Origin: Sternotherus odoratus
Taxonomy: Eukaryota; Chordata; Testudines; Kinosternidae
Reading direction: 5' to 3'
Assembly (NCBI GenBank): GCA_032164245.1
Contig: JAVMKO010000001.1
Location: forward strand, 287,439,041-287,503,040
DNA length: 64,000 bases
The number at the start of each line of letters is the position of its first letter. Position 1 is the stretch's first letter. Below, one piece after another: positions 56,566-64,000 of the stretch. A model generated the notes under the pieces. It saw nothing but the letters and a program-made list of their open reading frames with translations, was not told the DNA's origin and did no database searches. The translations under genes and the position numbers were made by a program.

Positions 56566-56985
56566 TCTTATGGCAGTATCTGTGCTGTGGATAGAAAACT
56601 TCACTCCAGCAACTTTCACAATCACTGAGAATTCACTTCAAAAGAAATAATCTCATATTTTCTCCATATCAAGCTTCACAATTTGTAATGACTCTGTTGC
56701 TTCTGCTATGGAAGACCATGACAAAACGCCCATTCACTTTTGTAGGGTTAAGTCCTACTCTCACTAAAAGGAAGAAGCTGCTGGTAGGGTTTCCTCCCTG
56801 AAGGCACAACTTGCTCCCTTCCCTTGGTCTGAAATGCCTGGATTTTGTTTGACTTTCAAGGCATGCTGGAAATCCCATCTTCTTAGCTGGGGTATGGGGC
56901 AGGGAGTCACTTTTCCTTTTCTGGCTATTGCTGTAAATGGAAGGTTACTGCTGATTTTGTCCATGGTGGGTTGTGTCATTACATA
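56566..56985. other. Unclassified sequence
   Basis: Minus frames here (56669-56878, 56764-57093) have no domain. Confidence 0.3.
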
Positions 56986-57217
56986 TAGGAGAACCTCAGA
57001 GTTACGAACACCAGAGTTACGAACTGACCGGACAACCACACACCTCATTTGGAACTGGAAAGATGCAGTGAGGCAGCAGCAGAGACTACACAATCAGGCA
57101 GCAGCAGAGACATCTTCTACCCCCCCCCCACACACACACACGTGCCAACCCCCCAAAGAAACAAATACAGTACAGCCTCCATTCCTTAGGTGTTCCTAAG
57201 TCTGATGTTCTACTGTA
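56986..57217. mobile_element. Pogo/Tigger-like MITE
   Basis: Left end AGAACCTCAGAGTTACGAAC and right end CTAAGTCTGATGTTCTACTG are imperfect inverted repeats. Internal duplication of GAGTTACGAAC occurs at 56999 and 57013. The right end abuts TA; the left is preceded by TATA. TA target use fits pogo/mariner elements. A (CA)n run lies at 57130-57142. No transposase. Confidence 0.6.
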
Positions 57218-57315
57218 ATGATAAAGGGTGCCTCAGACTTGAGGCCATTGTGTGTGTTTTACAAAAGTATCAGTAGAGATTAAAATCCTTTAGGGGTCAA
57301 AGGCAATTGCTCAGT

Positions 57316-57368
57316 AGTGTGTATGTATGTGTGTGTGTGTATGTATGTGTGTGTGTGTATACATATAT
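57316..57368 (+). repeat. (GT)n/(GTAT)n microsatellite
   Basis: AGTGTGTATGTATGTGTGTG repeats bordering the inverted repeat that follows. Confidence 0.9.
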
Positions 57369-57516
57369 GGCATCTACAAGCCCTGAATGGGAATCAGAGA
57401 TCCATCATGATATATTTAGTTAGTCTTTAAGGTGCCACAGGACTCTTTGTCACATCATGATATATATACATATATATCATGATGGATCTCTGATTCCCAT
57501 TCAGGGCTTCTAGATG
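57369..57516. repeat. 46-bp inverted repeat with a Penelope tail in its loop
   Basis: Arms 57369-57414 (GGCATCTACAAGCCCTGAAT...) and 57471-57516 (...ATTCAGGGCTTCTAGATGCC) match at about 45 of 46 positions. The loop holds a short Penelope-like tail flanked by CATCATGATATAT. Without the insertion the two arms would nearly touch, so the original structure was a near-perfect palindrome. Confidence 0.85.
57413..57455 (+). mobile_element. Minimal Penelope-like tail insertion with 12-13-bp TSD
   Basis: TTAGTTAGTCTTTAAGGTGC and CACAGGACTCTTTGTCAC form the whole insert. CATCATGATATAT is found on both sides (to about 57414 and from about 57455), a TSD in the range of target-primed insertion. Confidence 0.75.
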
Positions 57517-58410
57517 CCACCGCAATATATTCAATACTATATTTTCATGCATCTTCAATTCCTGGTTTTGGCTGAGCCCAGAAATGTGGAAGTAGTTTGA
57601 GAACAGAGCTATTTCTGACTAAACTGGAAGTCAGGAGCGCTTCAAATCTTATAAAACAGCCTGATTTTTCGAGAGACACAATTCAGATGTGCAAATCCAA
57701 GGCATTCTTAAAGGATAAATATTTCAGCTTTTTGATGCTTGCTTATCCGAATCGAAGATCCAAATGCTTTGAAGTTTGTCACCAAAACGTATGCACCCAT
57801 GCAAGGTCTGTGAAGGACAAAAGGTAATGCATGCAACAATAAACTATTTTGAATAGAGCCATTAGACCGACTAGAAAAGCGCAATCTAAAAAGACAGGAA
57901 ACCCTCCAGCAACAGTGGAAACATTAACAGGAACACTTTAGCCTAAATAAAAAACATTCAGGATGACATATCAAAGCACGATAGCCTCTAGTGTTCCATG
58001 CAATGTGTTACACAATTTTACAAGTCAGGTTAAAAACAAGCAGCATCTCACAATGTTCACAGCATGTGTGTGCTTAATTTTTAACACAACCAAAATATTC
58101 AAAATATATGAAGCAGTCTTGTTAAATGCCTGGATTTGTGGAAATTTGAAGGAAAACAGCTTAAATTAGATTCAGACATATAGTATCTTAATTGCAATGG
58201 AAAAAAACCAAACAAACTCTGCTGCATTAAAATCATTGTTAGGAAAGCTAACCTGTTAACAGAAAAGTCACATACATTTGTGTCCTGCAATGTGCCTCCT
58301 GTGTACAAGGGAGAAGAGAGAAAAATCTTGCAGGCACACTTGAATTCTCCTGTGAAGATATGCAATGACTTAGTTCTTTCTGCTGTTCCACACCCCAGAC
58401 AGGTGACTTC
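57517..58410. other. Unclassified sequence
   Basis: AT-rich with no recognised repeat. 57597-57827 contains a 76-codon plus frame without a domain. Confidence 0.3.
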
Positions 58411-58718
58411 TTAGGGCTTGTCCTTACTGTGGGGGGGGGGGGGAGGGGGAGGGAGAATCGACGGCAGATACGCAACTTCAGCTACGTGAATCACGTAGCT
58501 GAAGTTTGCGTATCTGCCGCCAACTTACCGCCTGTTCCCACGGCAGCGGCCGTCGGCAGTGCGCTCCCCCGTCGACTCCAGCCTGCGCCTCCTGGCAAGC
58601 TGGAGTTCCGGAGTCCACGGGGAGCCGCAGGCGATCGATTTATCGCGTCTTAGCGAGACGCGATAAATCGATCGCCAGAAGATCGATCCCGGAGCAGCCT
58701 CGTGAAGACAAGCCCTAA
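58411..58718. mobile_element. CpG-rich MITE with two internal palindromes
   Basis: Ends TTAGGGCTTGTC and GACAAGCCCTAA are inverted repeats. Palindrome 1 (58462-58521): GGCAGATACGCAACTTCAGC faces GCTGAAGTTTGCGTATCTGC. Palindrome 2 (58631-58676): GCGATCGATTTATCGCGTCT faces AGACGCGATAAATCGATCGC. A poly-G run is at 58431-58455. The superfamily is unclear; TSD candidates do not match well. Confidence 0.75.
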
Positions 58719-58964
58719 GTCTTTGTACTTATTATTCTGAGCCTGGATGTTGAAGCTGTATCACTCCATCACAAAGGTTGGGGGTATTTAGATCAGGCAT
58801 TTCGGTTTTAGTACTATATATAGTCCTTTTAGTTCCTAGTCCAACTAGGAAAATTTGTATCATGTCTGTTCAGATTTTAACCACCCCTCCATCAAACGTG
58901 GGAAGCATTCAGATCCTGGCTTTTGATTCAGGCCCTTTTTTCATATTAATATACAGAGATAAAC
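58719..58964. other. Unclassified spacer
   Basis: Nothing recognised. Confidence 0.3.
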
Positions 58965-59262
58965 CTATCTCATAGAAGTGGAAGGACGTTGAAAGGTCAT
59001 TGAGTCCAGTCCCCTGCCTACCTTAGCAGGACCAAGTACTGTCCCCTGATAGACTCTTTTTTTTCCCCAAATGGCCCCTGCAAGGATTGAACTCACAACC
59101 CTGTATTTGTAACAAAGAGTCCTGTGGCACCTTAAAGACTCACTAAAGTATTGAAGCATAAGCTTTCATGGGCTAATACCCACTTTGTTGGATGCAAGCA
59201 GTGGAAGTGTGAGACCCTGTATTTAGCAGGCCAAGGCTCAAACCACTGAGCTATCCCTCCCG
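58965..59262 (-). mobile_element. Cry-type tRNA-derived SINE, split by a Penelope tail
   Basis: The minus strand starts GGGATAGCTCAGTGGTTTGA (tRNA A-box region, complement near 59236-59255), includes CTAAATACAGGGT, then the B box GGTTGTGAGTTCAATCC (complement at 59084-59100), then GGGGCCATTTGGGGA and a TAGTACTTGG-type body to about 58965. This is the Pol III-type SINE known from cryptodiran turtles (Lys-tRNA-derived). A 105-bp insertion separates A and B boxes (59109-59213). Confidence 0.85.
59109..59213 (-). mobile_element. Penelope-like tail inserted in Cry SINE, 11-bp TSD
   Basis: GTAACAAAGAGTCCTGTGGC to GCAAGCAGTGGAAGTGTGAG, flanked by ACCCTGTATTT at 59098-59108 and 59214-59224. Removing the insert restores contiguous SINE text. 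Sense (minus strand) contains a GTGGGTATTAGCCCATGAAA hammerhead-like core. Confidence 0.9.
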
Positions 59263-59705
59263 CCCCAGATTTCTACCTTCTGTGACTAGTCTATGAAAAC
59301 CTGTAGCCTAATTGACCCCTGATGGCAATACCAGTTACCTTAATGAATAGATTGAATCTAATTTCTAGGATCCCGCTTTTCTTCTTACTGTCCTATGGGC
59401 CCCATTCATTCTGGAAGGCTGTGTGTCATTTCCCTATGGCTTACCAGGCAGAGAATGAAAACCCATCCCTTAGCTGAGAGTTGTCAAGCTATTTGGGAAT
59501 TGGGACATCGAGATGCTCAAATATCATGGCAATGGGCATGTTGTAAGAAACCAATTGGAATAAAATGTCTGAGCTCACGGCCTCCCATGCGCTACTGCTC
59601 CAAATATTTTGTTCCCTCCTTTCTTATACTGCTGGGACTGGTCAAGCCCAGGAACATGTGGAGGTCTTAAGGCTGAAATAACTCCTATGCATTGTTCAGA
59701 CAAGA
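59263..59705. other. Unclassified sequence
   Basis: No recognised repeat or coding signal. A 91-codon plus frame (59395-59670) has no domain. Confidence 0.3.
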
Positions 59706-59713
59706 GGTGGAAG

Positions 59714-60505
59714 TAGGGTGACCAGATGACAAGAAAAAAATATTGGGACACATTGGGAGGGGGGGAGGGAGAGGAGTGAGAGGGGGGAGTAAAGGGGAGG
59801 GTGCCACAGGCTTCCCCCCCCCCCCGGACCCATGGGGGCAGGGTCTGAGGAAGCCATGGGTCTGGGGTGCAGGGGCCCGGCTCCAGGTGCAGGGGCGCAG
59901 CCCCACCGTGGGTTGGGGATCCAGGGCCCCAGCTGCTTACCCCCAGGAACTGTTCTCAGCTGGGCCGGGGGGCAGCCGGCAGGTGGGTCAGGGGCTGGTT
60001 GGGGGGGGGGGGCGGCTGGGCGCTCTCTGTAGCCTCCCTCCTCACTGCTCCTAGGCAAGCAGCCTCCTTCCCCCGCCCCTGCAGCATGTGAGGCGGCGGC
60101 AGAGAGCTGTCCTGCCGCTGCCGCTTGCCCCTGACTCTTGAGGAGGGGGGGGGATGATGAGGGGCCGGACTCGGAGCCGGGTTGGGGGAGGCGGCGGCCG
60201 GGGGCTCTCTGCCCCTCCCCCTCTGCCGGTGCAGGCTGCAAGCAGCCTCCTTCCCCCTCCTTGCACCACGTGCAGCGGCAGAGAGCCTCTGCCTGGGGCA
60301 GGGAGACGTGCTGCCTGCTCCTGCCGGCAGGAGGGTGCTGCGGCCGCCCCGGAAGGAGCGGTTAGTGAGGCACGAGCCTGGCGCCGGCCTCTGAAGGTCC
60401 CAATATCGGGACAAAGGGCGTCCCGACGAAAGGATGATCGGGACGCGGGACAAGTCCCCGAAAATCAGGACTGTCCAGATAAAATTGGGACGTCTGGTCA
60501 CCCTA
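59714..60505. mobile_element. Complete non-autonomous hAT-like element, 8-bp TSD GGTGGAAG
   Basis: Starts TAGGGTGACCAGATGACAAG and ends GGGACGTCTGGTCACCCTA. GGTGGAAG flanks both sides (59706-59713 and 60506-60513). Sub-terminal ATATTGGGACACATTGGG and CAATATCGGGACAAAGGG are also inverted-like. The interior is very GC-rich with G runs (60001-60012) and GCAGCCTCCTTCCCCC repeated twice (about 60059 and 60243). The long overlapping frames (up to 181 codons on the minus strand) are compositional. Confidence 0.93.
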
Positions 60506-60582
60506 GGTGGAAGCTACATATTCCTATCCCCAACCACGGAACTAGGTCTGCTGTTAGTGACGTATGCAGTGTTCTAGCCATA
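60506..60582. other. Spacer
   Basis: Short spacer; begins with the hAT TSD. Confidence 0.4.
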
Positions 60583-60935
60583 TGAATCCCAGGATATTAG
60601 AAAGACAAGGTCAGTGAGATAATAGCTTTTATAACTCTCTGTTTGCTCTGAGTGGCACTCTGACCCCCTCTAGTGGTGGCTCAGGTTATAGCAGGCTCAT
60701 CAGTCTGGAGGGAGCCTTGCCACCACTAGAGGGGGACAGAGCATCACTCTGAGCAAGCATGCACGGCAGTACAATTTTATTGAACCAACTTCTGATGGTG
60801 AGAGAGAGAGAAGGTTTTGAGCTTAAACAGTTCTTCTGAAGAAGAGCACTGTGTGGCTCGAAAGCTTGTCTCTCTCACCACCAGAAGTTGGTCCAATAAC
60901 AGATATTACTTCACCCACCTTGTGTCTCCATTAGT
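60583..60935 (+). mobile_element. Second Penelope-type tail family, inverted pair broken by a MITE
   Basis: Right copy (about 60823-60935) reads TTCTGAAGAAGAGCACTGTG, GCTCGAAAGCTTGTCTCTCT and AGAAGTTGGTCCAATAACAG. The left part (60583-60632 and 60775-60815) is its inverse: CCCAGGATATTAGAAAGACA, then TTTTATTGAACCAACTTCTG. The hairpin arrangement and CTGANGAA...GAAAGCTT layout parallel the Penelope-like element at 55942-56565. A 142-bp MITE interrupts the left arm. Confidence 0.65.
60633..60774. mobile_element. Palindromic MITE with possible 6-bp TSD TTTTAT
   Basis: GCTCTGAGTGGCACTCTGAC and TAGTGGTGGC (from 60645) face GCCACCACTAGAGGGGGACA and GCATCACTCTGAGC (to 60754). TTTTAT occurs at 60627-60632 and 60775-60780. 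The surrounding Penelope text reads through when it is removed. Confidence 0.7.
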
Positions 60936-61261
60936 GATGGTGTCATGCAGTCTCTTGAGGCTCAGGGCTGTTTATTTTGGCCACCTGCTTTCCCTACACA
61001 TAATAGTGCACATCATTAGTGTGTGTCTGGGGGTGGGAAAAAATCTTAGCTGTTAGGCTGAAGATTTTTCTATGGTCATTGAAAACAGATTGAAACTGGG
61101 ATGTTCTTCAGCAGATCTGAACAAGCGTCCTATATCTTCTGGGATTACCTAGCTACATAACCTGGCTAATTATTCCATGATTATTATCTGTAGAACAGAG
61201 ATATTTGCAAAGTTCAGGAAAGTTATGCTCTTAAATAACAATGTTCTACTATTCTACCCGG
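60936..61261. other. Unclassified spacer
   Basis: No feature recognised. Confidence 0.3.
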
Positions 61262-61406
61262 TCACTTCCACTGCTTGCATCCGACAAAGTGGGTATTAGC
61301 CCACGAAAGCTTATGCTTCAATACTTTAGTTAGTCTTTAAGGTGCCACAGGACTCTTTGTTACCTCTACTATTCCAGACTCACACGGCTACCTCTCTGAT
61401 TCTTCA
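61262..61406 (+). mobile_element. Penelope-like element 3' tail, long form
   Basis: TGCATCCGACAAAGTGGGTA, TTAGCCCACGAAAGCTTATG, CTTTAAGGTGCCACAGGACT, TTGTTACCTCTACTATTCCA and CTCACACGGCTACCTCTCTG. It includes the GTGGG/CCCAC stem and GAAA, but CTGATGA is changed to CCGACAA. Confidence 0.75.
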
Positions 61407-62372
61407 TATTCTACTACACAACAATGGCACTTGTAAGATACTGACATTAACAGAGCATGTGTACATTACATACATTCTCTCTCAAAGCAATGCTTTATGT
61501 GTCCTGCTAATGAATGCTGCTGATATAAGATCTATAGCTAAACGTGGGCCCTGCCACACCTAACACAATTACCATGTGCCTTATTTCTTCCTTTTGAATG
61601 ATATGAGCAGCCAGTCGAGTTGCCCCCCTTACTTCTCTTCTCCCCATCAGTATGGGCCTCTAGGGAGATGTCCCTAGGCTTACTTGCAGTAACTCTCTGA
61701 TATAGAGGCTCCCTCTTGGATTGGTGCCTTCGCCTATGTTAAGTCCTGCAGTCTGACTTTCACAGGGGGCTATCCCTTTTAGAGGAGTCAGGGCTGAGCG
61801 TGATGGGTTTCCTTAAGAAAAACGAGCCCATCTCAAGTAATTCATTGCCTAGGTATCTGGCAGATAATTGGCTGAGAAGCGCCTGGACCCGACATAAGGC
61901 TACAGAGCTCAGTTGGAATGGGTGATCCTAGAGAGATGAGTTCTGAGGGAAAGTAGCGTAGGGCGGGAATGCCAGGTAGCCACAGGAGGCCCCCAGGAGG
62001 CCCAGCCTGCAAGGAGCTCCGTGCTGCTTGGGGAAGAGCTACAGTCAGCAGGCAGGCCCTGCACAGACTCTGATTCCAGGAAGGAATCGAGGTCTGAGAG
62101 TGCCTCATGGTGAGCAAAGGGCCTGGATGTGTTACTGAAACTTAGATTGATTCTGCTTCCCTGCCAAGAGGCCTAAGTGAAGGGCTTTCTTGTTTTTCTG
62201 TTGAATTTTCTGCTAATAAGCAAGATGCTCAAAAGGGGGCGCTGTTCGACGCATAAAAACCTTGCTGAAATTGACAACCAGAATGGTGACATTAATATAA
62301 GGTCTTCCTGCAGTGCCACTCCTGGCCACAAGGGGTTGTGTGGGACGGCGCACTGCTTTTCACAGATTCATA
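61407..62372. other. Unclassified sequence
   Basis: The middle (about 61640-62170) is GC-richer with CCCAGGAGGCCCAGCCTGCA and could be an unrecognised LTR. A minus-strand 91-codon frame (62117-61842) has no domain. Confidence 0.3.
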
Positions 62373-62374
62373 TA

Positions 62375-62672
62375 CAGTAGACTCTCGATTATCCAGGAAT
62401 GGATTAACCAGGACGTGGATTAACCAGGATGTCAAAAAAAATATGCGCAACTCGCAGGGCCAACTCTGGCTTTGCTGCCGCCCCAAGAACACACACAAAA
62501 AACCCCTACCAGGGCGCAGGGCAGCCAGTGAACCAACACCCCCGCCCCCCGGTGCAGGATGGCTGGTGAATCAACCTCCACTCCCCATATTTCCTATGAA
62601 TGGTGATTATCCAGGATTTTATTAACCAGAATTATTTTTTCCTTATCATCCTGGATAATCGAGAGTCTACTG
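62375..62672. mobile_element. Pogo/Tigger MITE with TA target duplication
   Basis: CAGTAGACTCTCGATTATCC and GGATAATCGAGAGTCTACTG are exact 20-bp inverted termini, bordered by TA on both sides (62373-62374 and 62673-62674). Internal repeats of GGATTAACCAGGA and TTATCCAGGA. 298 bp, no transposase. Confidence 0.93.
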
Positions 62673-63316
62673 TACATAAACTCTTTCTCCGACACATGTG
62701 CCACTGAAGTCAGTGGGGTTCTGCACCCAGTGCAATAGATCATGCAGGATTGGGGTCTAGCTAAGTGAAACCAGAATACATGTTTACATTTTACCTTTCA
62801 TCACTTACATATGTATTGAGCTTTCTGCAATTCATTCAGAGAGTGAAACTAGACTTCTTGTTTCAAATATGTTTCTCTTGGTGCCCAGTGGATTTGTGCT
62901 AAGGTTTTCCAGCACCCTTGCTGATGTTTTCTAGTGTTTGTGGAGAGGAGGGAGCAGATGGAGGAACACATCTGTTTTTGCAGGATTTCTTGTCTTTCTG
63001 AACCTATTATTCAGTGTCCCTTTTTAAAAAAAAATCATGAAACTGCACAGTTAACTTTCTCAGTTCTGACTCCAGTGGTTATAAAGATCAGAATCTCATT
63101 AAATATGATGATTTGCTCCAATTATTCTATGCAGTTATAAAAAGACTAGAAAACAAAAGCTGCTCAATTTTCCTTGTATATCCAATTTTGGGATATTCTT
63201 ATGCCTTACAATATTTTAAATATGTAATTTTACACTAATATTAGAATTGTGGCCCTTATTCATAAATGGTGCTTTGGGACATTATGGGTTGTTGTTTTTT
63301 CTCTCTTTCTATATAG
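62673..63316 (+). other. AT-rich sequence, likely intron upstream of the candidate exon
   Basis: No repeat recognised. The last about 30 bases form a T-rich tract (TTGTTTTTTCTCTCTTTC) leading to TATATAG, a good splice acceptor. Confidence 0.45.
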
Positions 63317-63406
63317 GACTCTTCTGGGCGACAGCATATGGAATCACTAGAAGTTAGTGGTCTGCAAATATTGAATGGAGTCTCTACTCAGCAAACAACT
63401 GAACTG
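63317..63406 (+). CDS. Candidate internal coding exon of an unidentified gene (30 codons)
   Basis: A 90-nt open block beginning GACTCTTCTGGGCGACAGCA lies between a strong polypyrimidine tract plus AG (63315-63316) and a strong GTAAGC donor (63407). In phase 0 it reads DSSGRQHMESLEVSGLQI then LNGVSTQQTTEL, with no stop. Ser, Gln and Thr richness suggests a disordered linker. The length is a multiple of three, so it could be a cassette exon. It is not part of any repeat I recognise and sits in repeat-poor DNA. I do not recognise the gene; it could be chance. Confidence 0.5.
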
Positions 63407-64000
63407 GTAAGCAGATTGCTTTATTCTTTTTGTTTTTCAATTTTTAATCTTGAGCTGTGTGAAGGGGTTTGCAATCAGATCTGGTCAATTAAATGTTTCT
63501 TAAAATCAAAGGCTATTCTGAATTTCTCACATCCTCTGTTTTCCTGAAGAACTTGAGTGTCAGCAAATTACATTTATGCCATCTCTTGAAAGATAATGTT
63601 TTCATTTTGCAAGTAAGCCATTTTATTTCACGGTGCATCATGGGGTTATGTAGACAGTGTTTTATCTACTGTTGGTCCCTTATTCAGAATCCATGGCACT
63701 GAGTTTCACATATATTTGTGCATGAGAAAGAAAGCTTTCTTTGTTCTGTTTTTTGGAGTGTACTTAGTGCAGAGAGTTTATTGTAAGTATTATATTGGCA
63801 GTTAGTTGTTGATACTAGGAAAGTTTCTAGGTACTGTAATGCCAATGCAGCTTTTATATCTGTCTGAGCAATGCTATTCAGAAATCTCAATATATTTAAA
63901 GGGACACTGTCAAGAAGTATTGAAATCTAAAGGAATGGTTGGGTATAGCATTACGGTAACTGGCTTATAATGTGTCCTTGAACAAATCATGTTTCTTCTC
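63407..64000 (+). other. Repeat-poor sequence, likely intron downstream of the candidate exon
   Basis: Starts with the GTAAGC donor. AT-rich with no repeat ends recognised, and no second exon visible before the window ends. Confidence 0.45.

Noticed and set aside
58965..59262. Functional tRNA gene
   Set aside because: The A and B boxes belong to a SINE head and are separated by an insertion; no acceptor stem closes.
59696..60585. Long overlapping open frames of 140-181 codons
   Set aside because: They lie inside a complete GC-rich hAT element and occur in several phases on both strands, so they reflect composition.
1..64000. CRISPR array, operon, or bacterial or phage content
   Set aside because: No regularly spaced direct repeats with unique spacers, no dense coding, and pervasive vertebrate retrotransposons.

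Overview
The window looks like nuclear DNA of a non-avian reptile, most probably a cryptodiran turtle. The reasons are a tRNA-derived SINE of the Cry type (58965-59262), many decayed CR1 LINEs of the turtle type in both orientations, Penelope-like tails, hAT, pogo and Helitron non-autonomous elements, and no long continuous reading frames. No rRNA, functional tRNA or CRISPR is visible. The organism call comes from recognising repeat families by eye, not from a database search.

Layout: 1-10 kb holds hAT remnants, a CR1 3' end, a minus-strand LINE with a legible reverse transcriptase motif that is split by a 1.7 kb hAT insertion, and a plus-strand CR1 split by a smaller hAT. 10-20 kb is mostly old unclassified sequence with a CR1 fragment, a hAT copy, LTR-like blocks and a complete 440-bp Helitron. 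20-30 kb has a CR1, a LINE with an RNase H domain, a solo LTR inside another CR1, and CORE-SINEs. 30-43 kb has two more solo LTRs of the same group and several CR1 copies, one nested in another. 43-49 kb is dominated by a long plus-strand CR1 broken by other insertions, including a 908-bp GC-rich hAT. 49-57 kb has a hAT transposase fossil split by a fourth solo LTR, a 1.2 kb Helitron full of minisatellite, and a Penelope-like element with a perfect 66-bp inverted repeat. 57-64 kb has palindromic MITEs, the SINE, a complete 792-bp hAT, a second Penelope-type hairpin, a pogo/Tigger MITE, and near the right end the only good candidate coding exon (63317-63406, plus strand).

The window is best read as intergenic or deep intronic DNA. 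If the exon is real, the sequence on either side of it is intron of an unidentified plus-strand gene. Many insertions are dated relative to each other by nesting and intact target-site duplications (TSDs): hAT into CR1, solo LTR into CR1, solo LTR into hAT transposase, Penelope tail into SINE, and MITE into Penelope hairpin. Nothing here looks like a working autonomous element. The most useful points are two Helitrons with clean termini (one carrying promoter-like motifs), four solo LTRs with perfect 5-bp TSDs, and Penelope-like termini with hammerhead-like cores.
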